This document shows positions 35,132 through 42,628 of a stretch of DNA of 56,460 nt, one piece after another. The translations under genes were made by a program, and so were the position numbers. Each line of letters begins with the position of its first letter. Position 1 is the stretch's first letter. A model generated the notes under the pieces. That model had not been told where the DNA came from. It ran no database searches and worked only from the letters and a program-made list of their open reading frames with translations. The DNA is taken from contig JAUMWV010000005.1 of NCBI GenBank assembly GCA_030529455.1, positions 1-56,460 on the forward strand, given 5' to 3'. This DNA is from Propionibacteriaceae bacterium. Its GTDB lineage: Bacteria; Actinomycetota; Actinomycetes; Propionibacteriales; Propionibacteriaceae.

Positions 35132-35911
35132 TCAGCGCTGGGCGCGGGTGAAACCGGCGGCCTTGGCGGCCTCTTCGCTGTTGAACCAGACGTCCGGGAT
35201 CGTGCGCTCGAACCCGCCGGTGCCCGGCAGGTGGTACTTCATGGAACGCTCGTTGCCCTTGATGGTGTATCCGGCGGGGGGCTCTTCGCCGACGTAGGAC
35301 CCTTCCCCGTATTCGGGGCTGGTCTCGGCGATCAGGTCCTCCTCCACCGGCAGCGGCGAGCCCTCGTCGATCATGTCGTCGACGGCTTCGGCTTCGGCGC
35401 TCGCCTCGGCCTGGGCCTCGGCGAAGTTGTTCGTGGTGTTCACATAGGCACGGGAGGGCTCGTGGGCGGTCCACCCGTCGTCCTTGCTGACCAGGAACTG
35501 CCGGACGGCGGCGATCGCCCCGGCGACGACCGTGCCGATGGCCACGACCTTGAGGAAGCCCTTGAACTTGGACTTCTTCGGCTGGACGGTCTCGGCCACC
35601 GGGAGCTCTGCCGCTTTGCGCAGGGAATGCTGCAACTTGGGCAGGAGATCCTTTTGCACCTTGGTGCGGGCGGCCTCGACCGCTGGGGTCACCTTGTCGA
35701 GCGCGTCGCTGATGGCCGGCTCCCAGCTATCGAGCGTGCGCGAAGCGAAATCCGCCGTGCGCACCTTCGCTCCGTGAGCGATCGGGCCAACCTTGTCACC
35801 GGCCTGTTCAACCAGCGGTTGCAGGCGGGCGATCAACTCGTTGACGAGTTCCGTCCCTCGTTCGGCGGCGGCGTCCCTGGTGTCCGCGGCGGCCTTGCGC
35901 AGGTCCTTCAT
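35132..35911 (-). CDS. Membrane-linked protein with C-terminal sunset domain
   Basis: ATG 35911 is preceded by GGAGGA at 35915-35920. About 259 residues: helical, charged N-terminal half (MKDLRKAAADTRDAAAERGT, LVNELIARLQPLVEQAGDK); a membrane helix at ~150-170 (FLKVVAIGTVVAGAIAAVR); then an acidic linker (AEAQAEASAEAEAVDDM). The last ~35 residues, IKGNERSMKYHLPGTG to EEAAKAAGFTRAQR, match the actinobacterial sunset domain, often placed at the C-terminus of channel or cell-envelope proteins. Its function here is unknown. Starts ~100 bp from the divergent ppiase. Confidence 0.75.
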   Translation of the reverse strand: MKDLRKAAADTRDAAAERGTELVNELIARLQPLVEQAGDKVGPIAHGAKVRTADFASRTLDSWEPAISDALDKVTPAVEAARTKVQKDLLPKLQHSLRKAAELPVAETVQPKKSKFKGFLKVVAIGTVVAGAIAAVRQFLVSKDDGWTAHEPSRAYVNTTNNFAEAQAEASAEAEAVDDMIDEGSPLPVEEDLIAETSPEYGEGSYVGEEPPAGYTIKGNERSMKYHLPGTGGFERTIPDVWFNSEEAAKAAGFTRAQR

Positions 35912-36014
35912 TTTTCCTCCATTGGGTAAAGGCTCGTAGTCGAGCAGCATCAACGCTACCCGAGCGTCGCGAATCTGGAAGGATAGAGGCCACAAGTTCA
36001 TCGAAAGGACAGTC

Positions 36015-36524
36015 TTGAGCACCGTAATCCTGCATACCAATCGTGGTGATATCACCATCGAGATGTTCGACGACCAGGCCCCCAAGACCGTGGCCAACTT
36101 CGTTGGGCTGGCCAGCGGCACCAAGGAGTACCGGGACCCGAAGACCGGCGAGCCGGTCACCGGGCACTACTACGACGGGTTGACCTTCCACCGGGTCATC
36201 GATGGTTTCATGATCCAGGGCGGGTGCCCGCTCGGCAACGGCACCGGTGGGCCCGGCTATGAGTTCGCCGACGAGTTCCACCCCGAGCTCAGCTTCAGCC
36301 GCCCCTACCTGCTGGCGATGGCCAACCGCGGGCCGGGCACCAACGGGTCGCAGTTCTTCATCACGGTGGCCCCGACGCCGCACCTCAACCGTCGCCACAC
36401 GATCTTCGGCGAGGTGAAGGACCCGGCGAGCCAGGCGGTGGTGGACGCGATCGCCACGACCAAGACCGGCTTCCGCGACGTGCCGGTGGACCCGGTCGTC
36501 ATTGAGCGGGTCACGGTGTCCTGA
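36015..36524 (+). CDS. ppiA: Cyclophilin-type peptidyl-prolyl cis-trans isomerase
   Basis: TTG start at 36015, with ribosome-binding site GAAAGGA at 36003-36009. The 169-residue cytosolic protein begins with [20 protein letters not shown] and has the cyclophilin active-site stretch [13 protein letters not shown] with Arg and Phe, then [20 protein letters not shown]. No signal peptide is present, so it acts on folding of cytosolic proteins. Ends before a strong hairpin at 36552-36578. Confidence 0.95.
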   Translation: MSTVILHTNRGDITIEMFDDQAPKTVANFVGLASGTKEYRDPKTGEPVTGHYYDGLTFHRVIDGFMIQGGCPLGNGTGGPGYEFADEFHPELSFSRPYLLAMANRGPGTNGSQFFITVAPTPHLNRRHTIFGEVKDPASQAVVDAIATTKTGFRDVPVDPVVIERVTVS

Positions 36525-36551
36525 ACGCCGCCGAACCGTAACATCCGACCA

Positions 36552-36578
36552 GGTGGGCCGGGGTCACCCCGGCCCACC
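36552..36578. terminator. Perfect 12-bp hairpin, bidirectional terminator candidate
   Basis: GGTGGGCCGGGG (36552-36563) and CCCCGGCCCACC (36567-36578) form a perfect 12-bp stem with a 3-base loop TCA. It sits between convergent ppiA and the AsnC-domain gene, 28 bp after the ppiA stop. No T run follows either way, which is common in GC-rich actinobacteria. Confidence 0.7.
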
Positions 36579-36623
36579 GTCGCGTCCGGACGGGGACGGC
36601 GCCGCCGGAATCGCCCGCCCGGC

Positions 36624-36902
36624 TTACTCGTCGCCCAGGGAGAAGGCGGTCTCCAGGTCGGCACTGGAATAGGCCCGGAACGCGATGTGGGTCTCGGTTG
36701 ACAGCACCCCGGGAACCTTGTTCAGGTGGTCTGAGACCACGACCGCGATCTCGTGCGTCGACCGGACCCGGATCATCGCGATGAGGTCGATGCTGCCGGT
36801 GACGGAATAGACTTCCGTGACCCCATTGAGCGCTGCGATGCGTTCGGCGACTTCGGGGATCGATGCTACGTCGGCTTTGACAAAGACGATGGCGGTCTCC
36901 AT
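36624..36902 (-). CDS. Stand-alone Lrp/AsnC ligand-binding (RAM) domain protein
   Basis: ATG 36902 gives a 92-residue protein METAIVFVKADVASIPEVAER, with AALNGVTEVYSVTGSIDLIAMIRVRST and SDHLNKVPGVLSTETHIAF. This is the alpha/beta RAM effector-binding half of Lrp/AsnC regulators, without the helix-turn-helix. Such small proteins may pair with full-length family members; ligand unknown. The exonuclease gene ends 11 bp upstream of its start on the same strand. Confidence 0.9.
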   Translation of the reverse strand: METAIVFVKADVASIPEVAERIAALNGVTEVYSVTGSIDLIAMIRVRSTHEIAVVVSDHLNKVPGVLSTETHIAFRAYSSADLETAFSLGDE

Positions 36903-36913
36903 AGAAGCGCATC

Positions 36914-38596
36914 CTAGACCGCAGCTCCCGGCGCGGCGCCAAGCAGGTGCTGCGCGAACTGCTTCGTGGTGAGCCCGGAGTGCGTCGGCCAGGCCCATTC
37001 TCCGGTGAGCTCGATCAGCCGCACCCCGGGGGTCTCCAGCCAGGACGCGATGAGCTCGGTCTCCTCCACCGAGGCGGCGCTGCGGCCCGGCCCCGGATCA
37101 AGGACCGCCTCCGCGGCCGCGACCGCGTCCTGTGCGACCCGCAGCGGGGATTCGCCGGGGCGGCTGTGGGCGGCGTGGGCGAGCTTGCCGTAGCGCACCA
37201 CGTGCACCGCCCAGCCGTCCCGCTCGCGTGCCGCCGCGACGATCTGGGCGCACGAGGCAAGAGACCTCAGCCGGTGCCAGCGCCGGGAGGTGGCCTCGTA
37301 GGCGCGCATCCGTTCCGCTAGCTCACCCGCCTCTTCGTAGCGTTGCTGGGCGGTGAGGCGGACGAGCCGCTGGGATACCCCGGACAGTACCGGACGGATG
37401 TCGCTGCGCCACGACTCCCGAACCGCGGCGACCGCCTCACCGTAACGGTCCCCGTCCGGATGTTCGCACGGGGCGAGGCAGCGCCCCAGCCCCGCGAGCG
37501 CGCAGGCGGCAGATCCGCCGCTCAGCCGGGTGGTGCAGCGCCGGATCGCGAATGCGTCATACAGGGCCAGGCACGCGGTCTCGGCGTCCTTCTTGGACGG
37601 GAATGGCCCGAATACCTCGACGCCGGGCCGCGGCTGGCGCACGATCGACAGGCGGGGGAAACGTTCGGGGGTCAGGGTGAGCCAGACCAGGTTGCGCTGC
37701 CGCCTGGAGCGGCGGTTGTAGCGGGGGGAATGGGCCTCGATCAGCCGCAGCTCCCGGACCCCGGCCTCAAGCGCGGTGGCGCAGGGCAGGTGTTCGACGC
37801 CGGTGGCCACCCGGAGCATCTCGTGGATCCGCCCACGCCGCTCGGCGGCCGTGAAGTAGCTGCCCACCCGGCGCCGCAGGTTCGTGGCTTTGCCGATATA
37901 CAGCACCTCTGAGTCGCTGCGGAACCAGTACACCCCCGGCGCCTCCGGCAGGGATTTCGCCCATACCCGCTTGGCGCGGCGGCCGGGGGAGACCTGGTGG
38001 GTGAACTGCATCAGGTCGTCCAGCGTGTGCACACCGAGGTTGCCCACGCGTTCGATGAGGCCGTGCAGCACGTCGACGGTGGCCCGGGCGTCCGAGAGGG
38101 CCCGGTGGTTGGGCTGGGTGGCGGCGCCGAAGAACCCGGCCAGGGTGTCGAGCTTGCAGTTGCGCACCTCGTCGCGCGACAGTGCGCAGCGGGCCAGGGC
38201 GAGGGTGTCGATCACCGTGGGGCTGGGCCAGTCGAACCCGGCCGATGCGCAGGCCCGGGTCAGAAAGCCGATGTCGAAGCGGGCATTGTGCGCGACCAAC
38301 ACCGCGTCGGTGCTGAACTGGAGGAAGGAACCGAGGACGCCCTCGATCCGCGGGGCGTCGGCCACCATCGCGGTGGTGATGCCGGTCATGACCTGGATTG
38401 AGGCCGGGATGTGCGAGCGGGGCCGCACGAGCGTCTGGAACTCGCCCAGCACCTCGCCACCCCGGACCAGGACCGCGCCGATCTCGGTGATCTCGGCCCC
38501 GGCGTCCCCACCGGTGGTCTCCAGGTCCACGACGCAGAAGGTCGTCTCGATCAGGGGAGTTCCCAGATCGTCGAAGGAAGGCTGCCACGGGTTCAT
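36914..38596 (-). CDS. DEDDh exonuclease fused to GIY-YIG (UvrC-like) region
   Basis: ATG 38596 starts MNPWQPSFDDLGTPLIETTF; the longer ORF to 38731 is not needed. About 560 residues. The N-terminal ~190 form a DEDDh exonuclease: CVVDLETTGGDAGAEITEIG (DxE), VLVAHNARFDIGF, and HRALSDARATVDVLHGL (HxxxxD). A GIY-YIG domain follows near residue 225 (APGVYWFRSDSEVLYIGKAT, then NLRRRVGSYF), with the UvrC-type linker beyond. Members are DNA-processing proteins, as in mycobacteria, where the same gene neighbours trpD and NlpC/P60. The catalytic residues of both domains look intact. Confidence 0.92.
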   Translation of the reverse strand: MNPWQPSFDDLGTPLIETTFCVVDLETTGGDAGAEITEIGAVLVRGGEVLGEFQTLVRPRSHIPASIQVMTGITTAMVADAPRIEGVLGSFLQFSTDAVLVAHNARFDIGFLTRACASAGFDWPSPTVIDTLALARCALSRDEVRNCKLDTLAGFFGAATQPNHRALSDARATVDVLHGLIERVGNLGVHTLDDLMQFTHQVSPGRRAKRVWAKSLPEAPGVYWFRSDSEVLYIGKATNLRRRVGSYFTAAERRGRIHEMLRVATGVEHLPCATALEAGVRELRLIEAHSPRYNRRSRRQRNLVWLTLTPERFPRLSIVRQPRPGVEVFGPFPSKKDAETACLALYDAFAIRRCTTRLSGGSAACALAGLGRCLAPCEHPDGDRYGEAVAAVRESWRSDIRPVLSGVSQRLVRLTAQQRYEEAGELAERMRAYEATSRRWHRLRSLASCAQIVAAARERDGWAVHVVRYGKLAHAAHSRPGESPLRVAQDAVAAAEAVLDPGPGRSAASVEETELIASWLETPGVRLIELTGEWAWPTHSGLTTKQFAQHLLGAAPGAAV

Positions 38597-38672
38597 GCAC
38601 CGCACGGTACGCGCCGCCGCCGACATTTTTCGGGGCCGCGCCCGGGCGCCAAGCGCGGCCCGGCCCGCCGGT

Positions 38673-38701
38673 TTGGCATCATGCTGAGCGCGGGCTAAGA
38701 T
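38673..38701 (+). promoter_or_regulatory. Sigma-70-like promoter for the NlpC/P60 gene
   Basis: TTGGCA at 38673-38678, 17-base spacer, TAAGAT at 38696-38701, then ~40 bases to the ribosome-binding site GGAGGA (38733-38738) and the GTG at 38748. This is the best-matching -35/-10 pair I saw in the window. Confidence 0.6.
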
Positions 38702-38747
38702 TTTCTCAGCGTTTTCGTATGAGGCGTTCAACTGGAGGAGATCGAGA

Positions 38748-39809
38748 GTGCAGATGCGTAGCTACCGGCGCCTAACCGTCGGGCTTGCCACCGTGGCGGT
38801 CGCGGGACTGATCGCCGTGACGCCAGCCCATGCCGAGACTGACGCGATTCGGCGCGCCGAGGCTGAGCTCGCTCAGATCCAGGAGGAATCGAGCAAGATC
38901 GACTCCGATTACGCCAACGCCCAGGCCGCGCTGGAAGACGCGAAGGCCAAACTCGCCCAGGCCGACGTCGACATCGTGACGCAGACCGCCAAGGTCGCGG
39001 AGCTGAAGAGCGGCCTGTCCCAGCTCGCGCTCATGCAGTACCAGTCCAACGGGGTCAACCTGACAGCCCAGCTGCTGGCGAGCCCCGACGAGACCTCGTT
39101 CCTCAACTCGCTCGCCAGGATCGACAGCGTCACCCAGCGGGCCAACAGCAACATCCAGGACGTCCAGCTGGAGCAGGCCAAGCTCGACCGGCTGCGGGCC
39201 GACGCCGCCAGCTACACCGCGGTCATGGAGGCGGAGCAGAAGAAACAGGCAGACCTGGTCAAGCAGTTCGACGAGAAGGAACGCCGCGCCCAGGCCGTGC
39301 TCGACGGGCTGAAGGCCGAGGAACGCGCCCGCCTGCTCGCGGCCCGCGAGGAGCAGACCCAGCAGGCGAGCCGGGCCGCGAACGGCGGTCGGCAGGCGAT
39401 CGGGGAAAGCCCGCAGCAGCCCACCCCAGAGGCTGACCCCGGATCGGCGACTGGCAGCAGCCGCGCGGCGGCCGCGGTCGAATGGGCCCGCACCCAGGTC
39501 GGCAAGCGCTACATCTTCGGCTCCACCGGCCCTGGCGGGTATGACTGCTCCGGCCTGACCACCGCGGCCTACGCCCGGGTCGGCGTCTCGCTGCCGCGCA
39601 CCTCCCAGACCCAGTTCCGGGTGGGCACGCCGGTCAGCAAGTCCGATCTCCGGGTCGGCGACCTGCTGTTCTTCTACAACGGCATCACCCACGTCGGCCT
39701 GTACGCGGGCAACGGGGTCATGGTGCACTCCTCGCCCAGCGGCCGCGGGGTTCACTACTCCAAGCTGGCGACCTATCCGGCTTACAAGGGAGCGCGCCGC
39801 GTCGCCTAA
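38748..39809 (+). CDS. Secreted NlpC/P60 peptidoglycan hydrolase with coiled-coil N-terminus (RipC-like)
   Basis: GTG 38748 opens a signal peptide (about residues 1-27, cleaving after AHA). Residues ~30-215 are long coiled coil (QKKQADLVKQFDEKERRAQ), and a Gln/Pro-rich linker follows. The C-terminal ~120 residues are an NlpC/P60 domain: catalytic Cys in GYDCSGLTTAAY (near 263), first His in GITHVGLYAGNG, and a later polar residue near MVHSSPSGRG. It cleaves peptidoglycan stem peptides in the wall, likely at division. 353 residues, like mycobacterial RipC. The next gene starts 11 bases after its stop. Confidence 0.93.
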   Translation: MQMRSYRRLTVGLATVAVAGLIAVTPAHAETDAIRRAEAELAQIQEESSKIDSDYANAQAALEDAKAKLAQADVDIVTQTAKVAELKSGLSQLALMQYQSNGVNLTAQLLASPDETSFLNSLARIDSVTQRANSNIQDVQLEQAKLDRLRADAASYTAVMEAEQKKQADLVKQFDEKERRAQAVLDGLKAEERARLLAAREEQTQQASRAANGGRQAIGESPQQPTPEADPGSATGSSRAAAAVEWARTQVGKRYIFGSTGPGGYDCSGLTTAAYARVGVSLPRTSQTQFRVGTPVSKSDLRVGDLLFFYNGITHVGLYAGNGVMVHSSPSGRGVHYSKLATYPAYKGARRVA

Positions 39810-39820
39810 ACTGCGGCCCT

Positions 39821-40567
39821 ATGTGGTACACGTTCTTCAAGTTCACGATCTTTCGCCCGCTCGTCAGATTCGGCTGGCGGGCGACCATCACGGGCCTGGA
39901 GAATGTTCCGGCGACCGGCGGCGCCATCATCGCGCCCAACCACATCGCCAACATCGATTCCATCGTGATCCCAGCTCTGCTGCAGCGCAGGCTGACCTAC
40001 CCGGCCAAGGCGGAACTCTTCGCCGGTAAGGGGTTCCGTGGCCGCATCGTCGCCTGGTTCCTCCGGGCGATCGGGCAGGTTCCCATGGACCGCTCCGGCG
40101 GCCGGGCGAGCGCGAGCAGCCTGGACGAGATCACCGCGGTGCTGACCGGGGGCAACCTCATCGGGATCTACCCGGAGGGCACCCGTTCCCCCGACGGCAG
40201 GCTCTACAAGGGCAAGACCGGGGTCGCCCGCATGGCTTTGCAGTCCCGGGTGCCCATCATCCCGGTCGGCGTCGAGCGCACCCAGTCGACGCGCAAGGTG
40301 CTCGGCATGGGCTGGCCGGATCGTCCCCGCGTCATCGTCGGCGAGCCGCTGTACTTCGACGAGTTCTACGCAGACAAGTCCAACGCGAAGGTGCTGCGCT
40401 GGGTCACCGACGAGACCATGGCCGCGATCCAGCGGCTGACCGGCCAGGAATACGCAGACGTCTACGGGTTCCGGGTCAAACACGGGGACCTGAAGGGTGA
40501 GGGGTCCGACGCCTACCTGCGTCCACGGCCAGGCGGCGGGGAGCCCCCTGCCGCTGGGAACGGGTAA
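39821..40567 (+). CDS. 1-acyl-sn-glycerol-3-phosphate acyltransferase (PlsC family)
   Basis: A 248-residue peripheral membrane enzyme of phospholipid synthesis. Motif I is NHIANID (HxxxxD) near residue 41, motif III is YPEGTRSPDG near 117, and a third motif IPVGVERTQ follows near 147. It acylates lysophosphatidic acid or a related acceptor. A hydrophobic, basic N-terminus (MWYTFFKFTIFRPLVRFG) would anchor it to the membrane. Likely cotranscribed with the NlpC/P60 gene and with the DAHP synthase gene that starts 10 bp after its stop. Confidence 0.93.
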   Translation: MWYTFFKFTIFRPLVRFGWRATITGLENVPATGGAIIAPNHIANIDSIVIPALLQRRLTYPAKAELFAGKGFRGRIVAWFLRAIGQVPMDRSGGRASASSLDEITAVLTGGNLIGIYPEGTRSPDGRLYKGKTGVARMALQSRVPIIPVGVERTQSTRKVLGMGWPDRPRVIVGEPLYFDEFYADKSNAKVLRWVTDETMAAIQRLTGQEYADVYGFRVKHGDLKGEGSDAYLRPRPGGGEPPAAGNG

Positions 40568-40577
40568 CCTGACCCGC

Positions 40578-41960
40578 ATGTCTTTGCTCACGCGCGCCCA
40601 GCTTCGCTCACTGCCGCAGGTCCAGCAGCCCACCTACCCTGACCTGGCTGCGCTGGATCGCGTGGTGGACACGCTGTCCGGACTGCCCCCGCTGGTCTTC
40701 GCCGGGGAATGTGACGACCTGCGGGCCAAGATCGCCGACGTCGCCGAGGGCAAGGCCTTCCTGCTGCAGGGCGGGGACTGCGCCGAGACCTTCGAGGGGG
40801 TGACGGCCAACAACATCAAGGCGAAGCTGCTGGTCCAGCTGTCCATGGCGGTCGTGATGACGTATGCCGCCCAGGTCCCCGTGGTCAAGGTCGGCCGGAT
40901 CGCCGGGCAGTACGCCAAACCCCGGTCGAAGGACGCCGAAACCCGCGGCGGCGTGACGCTTCCGTCCTACCGCGGTGACGCCGTCAACGGTTTCGGTTTC
41001 ACCGCGGCCGAACGCACCCACGATCCGGCGCGGCTGCTGGAGGTCTACCACGCCTCGGCGGCGACCCTGAACCTGGTCCGCGCGTTCGTCAAGGGCGGTT
41101 TCGCCGACCTGCGGGGCGTCCAGACCTGGAACACCGATTTCGTGCGCAACACCCAGGTCGCCTCCAAGTACGAGGAACTCGCCGACGAGATCGACCGGGC
41201 GGTCGCGTTCATGGTCGCCTGCGGAGTCGAGGCGGAATCCCTGTCGACGGTCGACTTCTACTCCAGCCACGAGGCGCTGCTGCTGGACTACGAACACGCC
41301 CTCACCCGCATCGATTCCCGCTCGAAGAGGCCCTATGGCTGCTCCGGGCACTTCCTGTGGATCGGCGAACGGACCAGGCAGCTCGACGGCGCCCACGTCC
41401 GGCTGCTGAGCCAGGTCTGCAACCCGCTCGGGGTGAAGCTAGGCCCGGCCACCACTCCGGAGGACGCGCTGCGGCTCGCCGATCAGCTGGACCCAGACCA
41501 CGTCCCGGGACGGCTCACCTTCATCACCCGGATGGGAGCGCACCAGGTGCGCGAGCTGCTGCCGGGCCTGGTCAGGGCGGTCGAGGCATCGGGACGCAAG
41601 GTGGCCTGGGTGTGCGATCCCATGCACGGCAACACCTTCGCGACCGCGAAAGGCTACAAGACCCGGTCCTTCGGCGACGTGGTCGAGGAGGTCAACGGCT
41701 TCTTCGACGTGCACGACGAGCTGGGCACCTGGCCGGGCGGGGTACACGTCGAGCTGACCGGCGAGGACGTCACCGAATGCATCGGGGGAGCGTTCCAGCT
41801 CAGCGAGGAGGACCTGGCCAGCCGCTACGAGACGGCGTGCGACCCGCGGCTCAACCGCAACCAATCCCTCGAACTGGCCTTCACCGTGGCCGAGCGGCTG
41901 CGCGCCGGGCGGCAGTTCCGCCACAATCCGGTGCAGCAGTTCAAGCCCCGCGACCTCTGA
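40578..41960 (+). CDS. aroG: Class II 3-deoxy-D-arabino-heptulosonate 7-phosphate (DAHP) synthase
   Basis: First enzyme of the shikimate pathway: condenses PEP and erythrose 4-phosphate. ATG 40578 gives 460 residues, the class II (plant/mycobacterial) size. Motifs: LLQGGDCAETFEG near residue 70, KVGRIAGQYAKPRS near 110 (substrate loop with Arg and Lys), GAHQVRELLPGLVRA near 325, and VCDPMHGNTFATAKGYKTR near 355 (metal-binding His). The ribosome-binding site is weak. No other aro gene is adjacent. Confidence 0.95.
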   Translation: MSLLTRAQLRSLPQVQQPTYPDLAALDRVVDTLSGLPPLVFAGECDDLRAKIADVAEGKAFLLQGGDCAETFEGVTANNIKAKLLVQLSMAVVMTYAAQVPVVKVGRIAGQYAKPRSKDAETRGGVTLPSYRGDAVNGFGFTAAERTHDPARLLEVYHASAATLNLVRAFVKGGFADLRGVQTWNTDFVRNTQVASKYEELADEIDRAVAFMVACGVEAESLSTVDFYSSHEALLLDYEHALTRIDSRSKRPYGCSGHFLWIGERTRQLDGAHVRLLSQVCNPLGVKLGPATTPEDALRLADQLDPDHVPGRLTFITRMGAHQVRELLPGLVRAVEASGRKVAWVCDPMHGNTFATAKGYKTRSFGDVVEEVNGFFDVHDELGTWPGGVHVELTGEDVTECIGGAFQLSEEDLASRYETACDPRLNRNQSLELAFTVAERLRAGRQFRHNPVQQFKPRDL

Positions 41961-41980
41961 GGACGCGGCATAGTGGGGCT

Positions 41981-42628
41981 ATGCGCATCACACACCTTGG
42001 CCACGCCGCCGTCCTCGTCGAGGCCGCGGGACGCCGGGTCCTGATCGATCCGGGAAACTTCTCCTCGGACTGGCACGGCCTGAGCGGCCTCGACGCGGTC
42101 TGCATCACCCACCAGCACCCCGATCATGTCGACCCGGACCACCTGCCGCGGCTGCTGGACGCCAACCCGTCCGCCCGGGTTTGGGTGGAGGCCGACGTCC
42201 ACCTGACCTGCCAGCACGAGCGGATGGAGCCGCTGGGGGCCGGAGAGCGGCGCGGCCTGGGCGAGCTCACCATCGCCGCGCACGGTGGCCGCCACGCGGT
42301 GATCCACGCCGACATCCCGCGGATCGGCAACATCGGATTGACCTTCGAGGCGCCAGGGGAGCCCGTCTTCTTCCATCCCGGAGACTCGCTGGAGGCCGTG
42401 CCAGCGGGCGTGGACGTGCTGGCGATCCCGATCTACGGCCCGTGGGCGGCGATGAAAGAGACCATCGACTTCGTCCGCGCGGTCGGCGCTCCGCTCGGTT
42501 TCCCGATCCACGAGGGGCTGCTCAACGAACGGGGCTGGTCGCTGATCTTCGGGCGGCTCAACTCCATGACGGCGACGCGCACACGTGACCTGCGGTCCGG
42601 TGAGGCCTGGGCGCCGCAGCTCAGCTAG
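41981..42628 (+). CDS. MBL-fold metallohydrolase
   Basis: ATG 41981 gives about 215 residues; the upstream part of the ORF overlaps aroG out of frame. The product begins MRITHLGHAAVLVEAAGRRV and has the metal-binding motif THQHPDHVDPDHL, later GDSLEAVP and FPIHEG with metal-ligand His and Asp. The fold hydrolyses esters or phosphodiesters; the substrate is not known. UPF0173-like proteins share this look. Its end overlaps the convergent gene by 8 bp. Confidence 0.9.
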   Translation: MRITHLGHAAVLVEAAGRRVLIDPGNFSSDWHGLSGLDAVCITHQHPDHVDPDHLPRLLDANPSARVWVEADVHLTCQHERMEPLGAGERRGLGELTIAAHGGRHAVIHADIPRIGNIGLTFEAPGEPVFFHPGDSLEAVPAGVDVLAIPIYGPWAAMKETIDFVRAVGAPLGFPIHEGLLNERGWSLIFGRLNSMTATRTRDLRSGEAWAPQLS

